From: Pseudomonas saliphila
GTDB taxonomy: Bacteria; Pseudomonadota; Gammaproteobacteria; Pseudomonadales; Pseudomonadaceae
Assembly (NCBI RefSeq): GCF_008638345.1
Contig: NZ_VTVA01000019.1
Location: forward strand, 19,261-83,260
Reading direction: 5' to 3'
Length of the DNA stretch: 64,000 bases
This document shows, piece after piece, positions 8,594 through 18,340 of this stretch (its first letter is position 1; the number at the start of each line of letters is the position of its first letter). The position numbers and the translations under genes are program-made. The notes below the pieces were generated by a model. It ran no database searches and was not told where the DNA came from. It worked only from the letters and a program-made list of their open reading frames with translations.

Positions 8594-10726
8594 TCAGGCG
8601 CGGTCCGCGCTGACCTGGAAGGTGTCGGATAGTTGGTGCAAGCGTTGGGCAGTTTCTCTGGCTTGATCTGAGCTTATACGCAGTGTCCGGACCACATCGC
8701 CCATTGATTCCGTAGCGCTTGCGACCTGGCTAGCCTGACGACCATGCTCCTTGCTATTGGTCTCCATTACCGCAATCACCTCAAACAGCTGCTCGACGGT
8801 ACTATGCAACACGTCGTTATCGTCCGAGGCATTGCCTGCGTCCTCCAACTGCAGATCCACATCAGATACACCCTGCTCCATCAATTCCACCGCCTGCCTT
8901 GTGGCGTCGCGAATAGACGTAACCCCGCGGCTGATTTCTTCCGCGGCGCTGGCTGTACGCAGGGCCAGTGCGCGCACCTCGTCGGCTACAACGGCGAAGC
9001 CGCGACCATGTTCACCCGCGCGTGCAGCTTCGATAGCCGCATTCAACGCTAATAGATTGGTCTGGCTGGTGATGTCGCTGATCACCGACACCATTCCCAC
9101 AATCTCGCCCGATCGCTGATCCAGCTTCTGTACGCTGAGGGCTGAGCTGGCGACAACATCGCGAATCTTCTGCGTACCACTGCACACCACATCCAGCCGC
9201 TGACGAGCAGAGTTGATCACCTCTGCCATAGTCTTTTTCATTTCAGCCGCGGCTACCGAGGCACTGCTGACCGTTGCCAACTGAGCCTCGATCATGGTCA
9301 ACATCTGGGCAATATTCTGCGTCACCTCTTCGGCCATATCGCTCGCCCCGCGGTTATGCCCCAGCATTTGCTCGCTATTCTGCACCGCATGGTGGCTGGC
9401 CTGTTTGACCCGCCCTACGATGGCATCCAGGCTGTCCAGAAAGCTGTTGACCCAGCGCCCCAGCTCACCGGTTTCGTCAGCGACAAAGCGTGAGGTATCC
9501 AGCCGTTGCCTCAGATTGCCTTCACCCTCGGCTATGTTGCGGATGATCTCAGTCATCCGGCCCATGCGCCTGGCCAGTCGCTTGGTACCCCGGCGCCAGA
9601 ACCAGAAGGCCGAGAAGCCAACGACAGACAGGTTCAACAGGCTGGCCTCAGGCTGGCCGAGTCCGGAATAAGCGATACCTATCTGACACCCGCTGATCAT
9701 CAGCATGAGGCCCAGGAACAGCTTCATCAGGTCATAGCTCAGCGAGCGGTAGCGGTAAACTTCTTCCAGGTCGGCTTCGCACATCATGCCCCAGCGATCT
9801 GGCGAGCCGGTAAGGCTGAAAGTGATCCCTTTGCCGATGACCGGGATGTGGCGGTAGTCAGAATAGCCTGGGTAGGCGACGTAGAGGTTATGTCCCTTAC
9901 GTATGGTTTCACGAACGCCGGGGTGGAGTTGGCCGGTAGCCGGGTCAGTAAAACGTAGCTCGAGCTCAGTGTGTTCTCGCACGCTCACCCGGCCCCAAGC
10001 AGTCCGAATACCGCTCTTGAGGTTGTCACCATGATTGAACGTGTCGTCTTCAAAACGCGAGCGGGAGAGCGCGCGGCCCTGCTCGATGGTCCGATCAAAA
10101 CGCGAATCCACCATGAAAATGTAGTTGTCGCCAGACTCGGGGTAAATGTGTCCAGCCTCACGCTGGATCAAATCGCCCACCACATCATTAGGTATCCGAG
10201 CGCACAGGCAGCCTCCAGCGGATAATGGCTGGTAAAACATCAGTGTCACGGCGTCGTGAAAGCTGGAGGTGGACGGGCCAAGCGACTTGGTTCGGTCGTC
10301 CACGTAAGGGCCATGCAAGAACGGTTTCTGTAGCCCGGTTTGTACGGCGTCAGTATCGAGTTTGAAGGCCGCTCCATGCCGGGCGCTGCTGGCAGTGACC
10401 TCGCCACTGCTGTTGAGGATGAACAATTCCGAGGCATCCGGCATCTTTTCCAGCAATTGACCAAGCCGATCGCTTTCTGGTGCAAAGGTCTGCGCGTCCA
10501 TGCCCTGGGACATCAGCGCTAGCGCGTTCCACTGGTTATCGCACCATTGCTGCAACAGGCGGACCCGCGTCTGAGCGATACTCTCGAATATATGCTTGAG
10601 CTGCCCGTAGCGATTGTTATTAATCCAGCAGGCCCACCCCATTCGCAATTTGCTGGTTGGACCTAGCCAAGGCAGCCATTTACGTTCCGCCTGGGTAAAG
10701 GTCATTTCATCGCTATGTAGAGACAT
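8594..10726 (-). CDS. Methyl-accepting chemotaxis protein with two transmembrane helices after the sensor region
   Basis: Chemoreceptor, 710 aa. The C-terminal signalling domain is intact: the highly conserved hairpin tip ([16 protein letters not shown] and following, about 557-590) binds CheA/CheW. The N-terminal 330 residues form the input region, with a Cache/PAS-like pattern (about 95-325). This region has no hydrophobic segment at its start. The only membrane segments are at about 331-353 and 361-377, followed by a HAMP-like stretch (about 378-435). With a hairpin of two helices the sensor would lie in the cytoplasm, unlike typical receptors whose sensor sits between the helices. It is the last of three signalling genes on this strand, 144 bases after the ammonium-transporter fusion. 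Confidence 0.92.
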   Translation of the reverse strand: MSLHSDEMTFTQAERKWLPWLGPTSKLRMGWACWINNNRYGQLKHIFESIAQTRVRLLQQWCDNQWNALALMSQGMDAQTFAPESDRLGQLLEKMPDASELFILNSSGEVTASSARHGAAFKLDTDAVQTGLQKPFLHGPYVDDRTKSLGPSTSSFHDAVTLMFYQPLSAGGCLCARIPNDVVGDLIQREAGHIYPESGDNYIFMVDSRFDRTIEQGRALSRSRFEDDTFNHGDNLKSGIRTAWGRVSVREHTELELRFTDPATGQLHPGVRETIRKGHNLYVAYPGYSDYRHIPVIGKGITFSLTGSPDRWGMMCEADLEEVYRYRSLSYDLMKLFLGLMLMISGCQIGIAYSGLGQPEASLLNLSVVGFSAFWFWRRGTKRLARRMGRMTEIIRNIAEGEGNLRQRLDTSRFVADETGELGRWVNSFLDSLDAIVGRVKQASHHAVQNSEQMLGHNRGASDMAEEVTQNIAQMLTMIEAQLATVSSASVAAAEMKKTMAEVINSARQRLDVVCSGTQKIRDVVASSALSVQKLDQRSGEIVGMVSVISDITSQTNLLALNAAIEAARAGEHGRGFAVVADEVRALALRTASAAEEISRGVTSIRDATRQAVELMEQGVSDVDLQLEDAGNASDDNDVLHSTVEQLFEVIAVMETNSKEHGRQASQVASATESMGDVVRTLRISSDQARETAQRLHQLSDTFQVSADRA

Positions 10727-10870
10727 CCCTGATTTCCTTCTGCACTGATGTGACCCGACTCAAGTAAGGAGTGGGCAAGAATTTTGTGATCAGCAAAAAC
10801 GACGCGCTAATAAAGAACCTTCATCTCGAACCTATGCTGCAGTCCCTCGTTGCTCCGGTCCGGGTTAACG

Positions 10871-13800
10871 CTATCTCGGCATCATGCGTACCCCGTCCAT
10901 CTCGCTAAGAGGACGGGGGTGCCCCAGGAGGTAACCCTGGGCGTAATCCACACCCAGCTCACGCAGGCGCTCAAGAATGCCCTCGTTCTCCACATACTCC
11001 GCGACGGTCTTCAACCCCATCTCATGGCCTATCGTGTTGATCGAACTGACCATGGCTGCGGCGATCGGGTCTGTCTCGATATCCTTAACGAACACCCCGT
11101 CAATTTTCAGGATGTCCACCGGGAGCGTCTTCAGGTACGCGAAAGATGAGAGCCCCGAGCCAAAGTCATCCAACGCAAAATGGCAGCCGATCGCCTTGAG
11201 CCGCTGCATGAATATGACCGCACGACTGAGATTGGCGATTGCGCTGGTTTCGGTGATCTCAAAACATATACAGCTGGCAGGCACTTGATGACGCTGAATG
11301 GTCTCAAGCACGAATTCGAGGAAGCTGTCCTCGCCGAGGGACGCGGCAGCCAGGTTGATTGAATAGTGTCCGAGCGGGTCCTGGCTACGACGTCGATAAT
11401 CACCGACCCAGGCCAGAAAATTACCCACTACCCAGCGATCAACCGCCGTCGCCAGATCATAGCGCTCAGCGGCGGGCATGAATGCGCCTGGAGGTATAAT
11501 CTGTCCGTCCTCACCCAACATGCGCACCAGCACCTCGTAGCGTGGCCCGCCCGGCTCCGCATGCACCGGTATGATTGGCTGGACATACAGGCGGAGCAAA
11601 TCCCTGTCTACCGCTTCCCTGATGCGGTTAACCCAGAGCATTTCACCACGACGCTCGAGCAATACCTGATCATCGGCCTGATAGACGTGGATGCGGTTGC
11701 GCCCGGCGTCCTTGGCGGCGTAGCAAGCGCTGTCCGCCGCACCAAGCAAGTCGCCGAGCGAATGCAGGTGTTCACCGATGAGCACCAGCCCGATGCTTAC
11801 ACCAATGGCGAATGTCTTGTTCTCCCAGCTGAAGCGGAAATCCTCAACCAGGCTGCGAATATCGTCAGCAATGGGTATCGCCTCTTCCTGCGAACATCCG
11901 ATCAGCAGTAACCCGAACTCATCCCCACCCAACCTCGCCAGGACATCGGTGCTGCGGATGCGCGTCTGAAGCAATCGCGCCAGCTGACGCAGCAACTCAT
12001 CGCCTGCCGCGTGCCCGCAGGTATCGTTGACCACCTTGAATTGATCCAGGTCCATGTAGCAGATCACCTGCTGGCGATCGCTATCCTGTTGGCCCTGAAC
12101 GGCCAACGCCAGGCGTCGTTCGAATTCTGCGCGATTGACCAGACCCGTGAGGGTGTCGTGGGCAGCCTGGTGAGATAACTCATTGGCCATGCGCCGAGTC
12201 GAGGTAACGTCACGAAACGTGAGCACAGCGCCAATGATCCGCCCCTCCTGATCATACATTGGGGCAACAGCATCCTGGATGTAGACTTGCTCGCCATCAC
12301 GTTTTCGCAGCAGCGAGGTGGTTTCGTTGCGCCTCTCCAAGGCCTTGCGGTGTCGACGCAAAAGGGCCGTAACGGTATTTCCTCGCGGCATCTCAGTGCG
12401 TTCATCGAATAACTGGTATACCTCCTCAAGAGGGCGACCGCTAGCCTGTGCGGCGCGCCAGCCAGTGAGTCGTTCGGCTACCGGATTGAGATAACAAACC
12501 CGGCCATCCGGACCGGTCGTGATAACGCCGTCGCCAATCGAAGCCAGCGTGACCTGTGCCAGCGTCTTTTCCTGATATAACTGTTGCTCGACCCGCCGGC
12601 GTTCAGTGATATCCCGAATCATGCAGGTATAGAACTTGTCATCTGATCCGCCGCGGCTCACCGTTAGCTCAGCGACAAACTGCTCCTGACCTTGCCCGCT
12701 GAACAACACTTCCTGCTTCAGCTCGTTACCCGCCTCGGGCAACGGCAGGCCATGCCAGCCCTGCTCCGCCACCAATTCCCGCATTGGCTGACCGACCAGA
12801 TCTGCGGCGCCCCTGCCGAACAGCCGCTCCGCGCCCGGGTTGCAGGTGGTGAGCACGCCCTCGGCTGAGCAGGTCACGATGCCGTCGCGAATGTCGCGCA
12901 CGATCGCCTGGGTCATGCCCACAGCACTTCGCAGCGCGCGAATCACCTTGTTGTACTGAGCAGCGATCTGGCCCACCTCGGTGAAGGGCTCGACCAGTAC
13001 TTCCTGATCGAAACGTCCGTCCTGCTGATGAGCTTCCATGGCGTCCAAAAGCTCGATCAGTTCGGTACGGGCGCCATGCTCGGAAACGTTCAGCCCAACC
13101 AGTTCAGCTTCGGCGCTTACTCTCATCGGCAACCAGCGATTGATCACCCGCAGCAACATCCAGGTCATTCCAAAGGACCACAATCCCGCCACCATGATGC
13201 CTTCGCACTGCACCAGTAACTGTTCCCAGCGACTAAGCCCTGTATTCAGCAGCGCCATATCAGCGAACAAGGCGACAGCCAAGGTGCCCCATATTCCACT
13301 GGCCAGATGCACCGGCACCGCACTGACAGCGTCGTCAATCTGCCAGCGGTACATCAGCCGGTCCGCGCCGTACATCACCAGGCTTCCAGTGAAACCGATA
13401 ATCACGGCAGAGCCAGCGGAGATCACATGTGCGCTGGCGGTTACGGCAACCATCCCGGCAATCAGTCCATTTAGTGGATAGACTGGATCGACATGACGCC
13501 AGCGCAGCCACGAGGCCAACATGCCGCCGAGGATGCCCACTACGCCAGCCAGAACAGTATTAGCAATGATGCTTGGCACAATGGGGTCAAAGCCAAAGGT
13601 ACTTCCGCCGTTGAAGCCAAACCAGCCGAACATGAGCAAAAGCCCGCCGAGCATCGCGACCGGCAGGTTCGACCCCGGCAGGCTTCGACCCTCACGATCC
13701 AGCTCAAACCGGCCCTGCCTCGGCCCTAGCACCAGGATCACAGCCAACGCAATCCAACCGCCTACCGAATGCACAACTGTTGAGCCAGCAAAGTCGGTGA

Positions 13801-14260
13801 ATCCTCTCGCCGCAAGCCAGCCAACCGACTCGCTGAAAGCGCCAGCCCACGCCCAATGGCCATACAGGGGATAGATGAGTCCAGCCGCAATGACCGTCAC
13901 GACCAGATACCCGCTGAATCGCATCCGCTCAGCGGCCGCTCCGGAAACGATGGTTGCTGCAGTGGTGCAGAACATCACCTGGAACAGGAAAAAGGCCGCG
14001 CGCCAGGTATCGTCGAACGAGACCATGAAGAGATCGCTGCCGAACCATCCATGTGCGCTGTTGCCAAACATGAGGCCGAAACCGAACAGCCAGTACAAAA
14101 CGATGGCAACACTGAGATCCGCCATGTTCTTTACGGCTACATTTATGGTGTTCTTGCTGCGAGTCAGGCCCGATTCCAGGCAAAGGAAGCCTAACTGCAT
14201 GTTGAAGACAAGACCGGCGCAGAGCACGATCCATAGCACGTCAATTATTTCGAATGCCAT
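10871..14260 (-). CDS. Ammonium transporter (Amt) fused to PAS-PAS-GGDEF-EAL
   Basis: 1129 aa from the ATG at 14260 (preceded by AGCAGGGA); a TTG at 14281 is less likely. Residues about 1-380 are a complete Amt/MEP/Rh channel with roughly eleven membrane helices, the essential Asp (D156 in TDFAG) and the twin-histidine pair of the pore (H164, H318). The Amt C-terminal tail motif GLNVSEHG (about 389-396) leads to a coiled coil (about 400-445), two PAS domains (about 450-555 and 560-685), GGDEF (about 690-855) and EAL (about 865-1122). The GGDEF motif is intact (778-782) and an inhibitory RxxD site, RSTD, lies five residues before it (769-772). EAL reads EVL (909-911), but the other metal and substrate motifs (DDFG, KIDG, AEYVE, QGY) are kept. 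It is probably an ammonium sensor acting on c-di-GMP; whether it makes or breaks c-di-GMP is open. Confidence 0.93.
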   Translation of the reverse strand: MAFEIIDVLWIVLCAGLVFNMQLGFLCLESGLTRSKNTINVAVKNMADLSVAIVLYWLFGFGLMFGNSAHGWFGSDLFMVSFDDTWRAAFFLFQVMFCTTAATIVSGAAAERMRFSGYLVVTVIAAGLIYPLYGHWAWAGAFSESVGWLAARGFTDFAGSTVVHSVGGWIALAVILVLGPRQGRFELDREGRSLPGSNLPVAMLGGLLLMFGWFGFNGGSTFGFDPIVPSIIANTVLAGVVGILGGMLASWLRWRHVDPVYPLNGLIAGMVAVTASAHVISAGSAVIIGFTGSLVMYGADRLMYRWQIDDAVSAVPVHLASGIWGTLAVALFADMALLNTGLSRWEQLLVQCEGIMVAGLWSFGMTWMLLRVINRWLPMRVSAEAELVGLNVSEHGARTELIELLDAMEAHQQDGRFDQEVLVEPFTEVGQIAAQYNKVIRALRSAVGMTQAIVRDIRDGIVTCSAEGVLTTCNPGAERLFGRGAADLVGQPMRELVAEQGWHGLPLPEAGNELKQEVLFSGQGQEQFVAELTVSRGGSDDKFYTCMIRDITERRRVEQQLYQEKTLAQVTLASIGDGVITTGPDGRVCYLNPVAERLTGWRAAQASGRPLEEVYQLFDERTEMPRGNTVTALLRRHRKALERRNETTSLLRKRDGEQVYIQDAVAPMYDQEGRIIGAVLTFRDVTSTRRMANELSHQAAHDTLTGLVNRAEFERRLALAVQGQQDSDRQQVICYMDLDQFKVVNDTCGHAAGDELLRQLARLLQTRIRSTDVLARLGGDEFGLLLIGCSQEEAIPIADDIRSLVEDFRFSWENKTFAIGVSIGLVLIGEHLHSLGDLLGAADSACYAAKDAGRNRIHVYQADDQVLLERRGEMLWVNRIREAVDRDLLRLYVQPIIPVHAEPGGPRYEVLVRMLGEDGQIIPPGAFMPAAERYDLATAVDRWVVGNFLAWVGDYRRRSQDPLGHYSINLAAASLGEDSFLEFVLETIQRHQVPASCICFEITETSAIANLSRAVIFMQRLKAIGCHFALDDFGSGLSSFAYLKTLPVDILKIDGVFVKDIETDPIAAAMVSSINTIGHEMGLKTVAEYVENEGILERLRELGVDYAQGYLLGHPRPLSEMDGVRMMPR

Positions 14261-14511
14261 TCCCTGCTTTCCCCAATGCAAAACAGATATCGCACTATGA
14301 TGGCGTTTTGATACGCCAAAACAGATCCATTTGCGCTAAATAAGTGCACGTCGGCACGCTGCGGCGTGCTCTGGTCACTGGGGATGGCTATTGCAGGTTC
14401 TATACCAAGCTCGCCAAACGATAATGGCGATTTAACACCTCAGCTCGGGCTGCGAGATCTTCGCGCCCGACCGCTTGCGTTCAGTGTTGGCATACCGAGA
14501 TTATCCTAACG

Positions 14512-16815
14512 CTAGAGTGCGCTGGCAGGCTTATCGTGGTCAGGAAAGGATGTACGTAACAAAGCTTCCAACTGCTCGGCCGGAACGGGTTTGCTGTACA
14601 GATAACCCTGACCATAGTCGCACCCAAGATCGCAGAGCAGACGCTCCTGCTCCAGGGTCTCGACCCCTTCGGCCGTGATGGTCAGCTGCAAACTCTTGCC
14701 CAGAGCAATGATCGCGCGAGCGATGGCGCTGTCGTTGGTATCGCCAGGCAAATCCATGGTGAAACCGCGGTCGATCTTGAGTTTGGTGACCGGCAGACTC
14801 TTGAGACGCAGGAGCGAGGAATACCCTGTGCCGAAGTCATCAATCGCCAGCTTGACGCCGATGTTACGCAGCGCATTCAGCACCGAGCCACTTTTCTCGC
14901 CCTGCCCCATGATCTCGTCTTCGGTGACTTCAAGTTCAAGATAATGCGCCGGCAAGCCTGACTCTTTCAGTACCGCTTGCACGGCAGCGATGACCTCGCC
15001 GCGCTGCAGCCAGTATCCGGACATGTTCACCGCCATGGTCTGCAGCGCAAAGCCACTGTCCAGCCAGCTGCGCATCTGTGCGCAGGCGATACGCAAAACG
15101 TACTCATCCACCGCTGACATCAGTCCGGCATGTTGCGCGGCGGGCAGGAAATCAATCGGCGGAATGATCCCCAACACAGGATGGTCCCAGCGCACCAGCG
15201 CCTCCATGCCGACGATCCGTTTGCTAACCAGGTCTTTCTGTGGCTGAAAATACACGCGCAATTCCCGTTCACGGATAGCCTTGTGCAGATCAGATTCCAG
15301 GGTCATCTGCCGGCGGGCATATTCAGTGAGCGCCTGAGTGTAAAAGGCGTAGGTATTGCGGCCGTTCTTTTTGGCCAGGGTTACCGCGGTGTCCGCGTTT
15401 TTCAACAGCTCGGCGCTGTCTTCGCCGTCATCCGGATAAACGCTCATGCCCAGGCTACAGCTCAGGTGCAATGTCCGTTCGCTGATGTCGAACGGCTGGT
15501 CAAATGCCCGCTGGATACGCAGAGCAAAGGGCGTGAGGTCCGCCGCTTCGGCCAGATCCTCGACCAGCATGATGAACTCGTCCCCACTTAACCGTGCCAG
15601 CGTATCCTGTTCACGGCACAGCTCCGAAATCCGCCCAGCCGCGGCGCGCAGCAGTTCATCCCCGGCACTGTGACCCATGCTGTCATTGATCGCCTTGAAC
15701 CGGTCAATATCGACAAAGACCAATCCCAACCGTCTGTTGTTACGCTTGGCGCGGGCCAGGGCATTACCCAGGCGTTCAATCATCAGGAGGCGATTGGGCA
15801 ATCGGGTCAGCGGGTCGTGGTGCGCGAGGAAGTCTATCTCTTCCTGCGAGCGCTTGATCTGGGAGATATCGGCAAATACCGCGACATAATGCGAGAGCTC
15901 ACCTTCCTCATCGTACACCGCGTTGATGGTTTGCCACTGCGGATAGATCTCACCGTCGCGCCTGCGATTCCAGATTTCGCCTTGCCAGCTGCCGGTCGAC
16001 TTCAATTGGCCCCACAGGTCGCTGTAGAACTGTTCGGGATGCCAGCCGGATTTCAGGAATGACGGCGTCTGGCCGATCACCGATTGAGGGTCGTAGCCGG
16101 TGATGCTGCAAAAGGCTGGATTGACACTGACGATGCGGTTCTCGTGATCAGTGATCACCACCCCTTCGGTGGTGCTCTGGATGACCACCGCCGCTTGTTG
16201 CAGGCGTTCGTCGTTCAACTTCTGCTCCGTGACATCTCGCACGATCCCTACCAGCCGAACGGCCTTGTGCTGCTCGTCGCGGATTGCCCTGCCACGGGCA
16301 TGAACCCAGGCGTAATCGCCATCCAGCGTCAAGATACGATGATTATTGTCGAAACGATCGGTGGTTCCGCGAAAATGCGCACGAATCGCCTGCCGTGTGG
16401 CAACAAGATCATCAGGGTGTACTCTTTCAAGCCAGATGACGCCCAGATCGACATCCGCTGTCGGCGGGTAGCCAATGATTTCCAGACAGCGGTCGGAGAA
16501 ATACACACTACCGGCGCCAATATCCCAGTCCCACACACCGTCATTGGAACCCGCCATCGCCAGATCCAGACGCTCCTGACTTGACCGCAACAGCCGTTGC
16601 TGCTTGGCCCGGCAGTTCAATTGTCCGCGCGAGGCGAAAAACACCAGTGTCGCGGTCACCAGAACGAAGAGGATGCCCTTGAAGGTATGGATCCCCTGCG
16701 CAGCCCAGGTCTCCGGGCCAAGAGTTGTTACCAGATAATCACTGAACAGGATCCACAGCATGGCCACCGTCGAATACAGCACAGCTACGCGAAACGCGCT
16801 TCGGCTAGGGCTCAT
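14512..16815 (-). CDS. Membrane-anchored PAS-PAS-GGDEF-EAL protein, probable c-di-GMP phosphodiesterase
   Basis: 767 aa. Two N-terminal membrane helices (about 9-30 and 45-61) are followed by two PAS domains with PAC extensions (about 75-200 and 205-325), a GGDEF domain (about 330-490) and an EAL domain (about 505-755). The GGDEF signature is SGDEF and no RxxD site precedes it, so cyclase activity is uncertain. EAL is canonical (EALVRW) with DDFGTGYSS, KIDRGF and AEGVET motifs all present, favouring phosphodiesterase. The periplasmic loop between the helices is only about 15 residues, so sensing is probably by the PAS domains. It lies upstream of the ammonium-transporter fusion on the same strand with a gap of about 250 bases, so it probably has its own promoter. 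Confidence 0.92.
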   Translation of the reverse strand: MSPSRSAFRVAVLYSTVAMLWILFSDYLVTTLGPETWAAQGIHTFKGILFVLVTATLVFFASRGQLNCRAKQQRLLRSSQERLDLAMAGSNDGVWDWDIGAGSVYFSDRCLEIIGYPPTADVDLGVIWLERVHPDDLVATRQAIRAHFRGTTDRFDNNHRILTLDGDYAWVHARGRAIRDEQHKAVRLVGIVRDVTEQKLNDERLQQAAVVIQSTTEGVVITDHENRIVSVNPAFCSITGYDPQSVIGQTPSFLKSGWHPEQFYSDLWGQLKSTGSWQGEIWNRRRDGEIYPQWQTINAVYDEEGELSHYVAVFADISQIKRSQEEIDFLAHHDPLTRLPNRLLMIERLGNALARAKRNNRRLGLVFVDIDRFKAINDSMGHSAGDELLRAAAGRISELCREQDTLARLSGDEFIMLVEDLAEAADLTPFALRIQRAFDQPFDISERTLHLSCSLGMSVYPDDGEDSAELLKNADTAVTLAKKNGRNTYAFYTQALTEYARRQMTLESDLHKAIRERELRVYFQPQKDLVSKRIVGMEALVRWDHPVLGIIPPIDFLPAAQHAGLMSAVDEYVLRIACAQMRSWLDSGFALQTMAVNMSGYWLQRGEVIAAVQAVLKESGLPAHYLELEVTEDEIMGQGEKSGSVLNALRNIGVKLAIDDFGTGYSSLLRLKSLPVTKLKIDRGFTMDLPGDTNDSAIARAIIALGKSLQLTITAEGVETLEQERLLCDLGCDYGQGYLYSKPVPAEQLEALLRTSFPDHDKPASAL

Positions 16816-16920
16816 AGGTCTGAATTATTCTCTTGCAATATCAGGCGGCATCTTAGCTGCTTGACGACTTGCGGTCATGCAATGCGTGCGACATTCCGAC
16901 ATACTTGAAAGCAGCAGTCG

Positions 16921-16940
16921 GGGACAATGTCCCTGTCCCA
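16921..16940. promoter_or_regulatory. 13-base perfect palindrome with a third half-site before desB
   Basis: GGGACA-A-TGTCCC occupies 16921-16933, and TGTCCC is repeated at once at 16934-16940 (CTGTCCC). It lies 32 bases before the desaturase ATG. It could be an operator, or a remnant of the GGGGACA-type palindromes that accompany REP-associated transposases. No second copy was noticed in the window. Confidence 0.4.
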
Positions 16941-16965
16941 ATTTTTGTCAGAGGTCCAATCTGCT

Positions 16966-18153
16966 ATGTGGTACAACGGTTTTCTAGATCCTTCTCCTTG
17001 GCAAGTCCTGGCCATCATATTGGTGCTGACGCATATCACCATCGTCAGCGTCACCGTCTACCTGCATCGGTATTCGGCGCACCGCTCCCTCGAGCTGCAC
17101 CCGGCACTCAAGCATTTTTTCCGATTCTGGCTGTGGATGACCACGGCCATGAATACCCGCGAGTGGACCGCGATCCACCGCAAGCACCACGCCAAATGCG
17201 AAACCCCTGATGATCCACATAGCCCTGTGCACAAAGGCTTGACCACGGTGCTACGCAAGGGCGCCGAGCTCTACATGGAAGAGGCCAAGAACGAGGAAAC
17301 CCTGCGCATTTATGGCAAGAACTGTCCGGACGACTGGATAGAGCGCAACCTCTATAAACGTTTCCCCATTGCCGGGGTGAGCCTCATGCTCTTGATCGAC
17401 CTGGCGCTGTTTGGCGTTATCGGCCTGACTGTCTGGGCCGTCCAGATGATGTGGATACCGGTGTTTGCCGCTGGCGTGGTCAACGGCCTCGGGCATGCGT
17501 TCGGATACCGCAACTTTGAATGCAAGGACGCCGCGACCAATATCCTGCCCTGGGGCATCCTGATTGGCGGCGAAGAACTGCACAACAATCACCACACCTA
17601 TCCCAACTCAGCGAAGCTGTCAGTAAAGAAGTGGGAGTTCGATATGGGCTGGATGTGGATCAGAGTGTTCAGCATGCTTGGACTGGCCAAGGTGCGGCGT
17701 ACCGCTCCGATCGCCCATCAGGTCGAAGGCAAGCAGACACTGGACATGGATACCGCCATGGCGATCCTCAACAACCGGTTCCAGATTATGGCGCAGTACC
17801 GCAAATTGGTGATCAAGCCGCTGATGCAGCAGGAGCTACAGCGGGTCGATCATTCGATCCGGCACCTGTTCAGCCGCGGCAAGCGGTTGTTGAGTCGGGA
17901 GCCGAGTCTGCTCCAGCCTGAGCATGAAGCGCGCATCCAGACCATGCTGGCGCACAGTCAGGTGCTCAAGGTGACCTACGAGAAGCGGCTGGCGCTGCAG
18001 CAGATCTGGACGCGGACCAGTGCCAACGGGCATGACATGCTGCAGGCACTTCGCGAATGGTGTGCCCAGGCAGAAGCCAGCCGCATCCAGGCGCTGCAGG
18101 AGTTTGCTGCCTCGCTGCGGACCTATTCGTTGCAGCCGGCCCCAGCCCGTTAA
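16966..18153 (+). CDS. desB: Acyl-CoA delta-9 fatty acid desaturase (DesB-like)
   Basis: Membrane di-iron desaturase that introduces a cis double bond at carbon 9 of saturated acyl chains, supplying unsaturated lipids when oxygen is present. 395 aa from the ATG at 16966, which matches the MWY N-terminus of Pseudomonas DesB; a GTG-type start 39 bases upstream is possible but unlikely. The three histidine boxes are visible: HRYSAH (34-39), HRKHH (71-75) and HNNHH (about 206-210). Hydrophobic segments lie between them, and a long charged C-terminal tail of about 140 residues follows, as in the family. No DesT repressor gene or reductase is adjacent, unlike the desT-desCB locus. A 13-base palindrome precedes the gene (16921-16933). 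Confidence 0.88.
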   Translation: MWYNGFLDPSPWQVLAIILVLTHITIVSVTVYLHRYSAHRSLELHPALKHFFRFWLWMTTAMNTREWTAIHRKHHAKCETPDDPHSPVHKGLTTVLRKGAELYMEEAKNEETLRIYGKNCPDDWIERNLYKRFPIAGVSLMLLIDLALFGVIGLTVWAVQMMWIPVFAAGVVNGLGHAFGYRNFECKDAATNILPWGILIGGEELHNNHHTYPNSAKLSVKKWEFDMGWMWIRVFSMLGLAKVRRTAPIAHQVEGKQTLDMDTAMAILNNRFQIMAQYRKLVIKPLMQQELQRVDHSIRHLFSRGKRLLSREPSLLQPEHEARIQTMLAHSQVLKVTYEKRLALQQIWTRTSANGHDMLQALREWCAQAEASRIQALQEFAASLRTYSLQPAPAR

Positions 18154-18171
18154 CGGCATCAGACGCCGCTC

Positions 18172-18208
18172 AAAAGCGCACCCGGACTCCCTGTCCCGGT
18201 GCGTTTTT
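18172..18208 (+). terminator. Rho-independent terminator of the desaturase gene
   Basis: A stem of CGCACC (18177-18182) and GGTGCG (18198-18203), with A/T pairs extending it, is followed by five T (18204-18208), 20 bases after the desaturase stop. Confidence 0.75.
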
Positions 18209-18340
18209 CATGCTCGCCGAGCAGCGCGGGAAATGAATTCTGTGTTGGCCGTCCGCTAACCCGAACGTGCGGGTCGCCAAGGCACTGCCTTCGGTTTATG
18301 CTTGCCGATCAACATACCCTGACAATAATGGTAGCAACGG

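Noticed and set aside
14320..14345. GG-N10-GC pattern on the minus strand upstream of the Amt fusion, resembling a sigma-54 promoter
   Set aside because: It matches only the minimal dinucleotides; the surrounding bases do not fit TGGCAC and TTGC, and no NtrC-type sites were seen.
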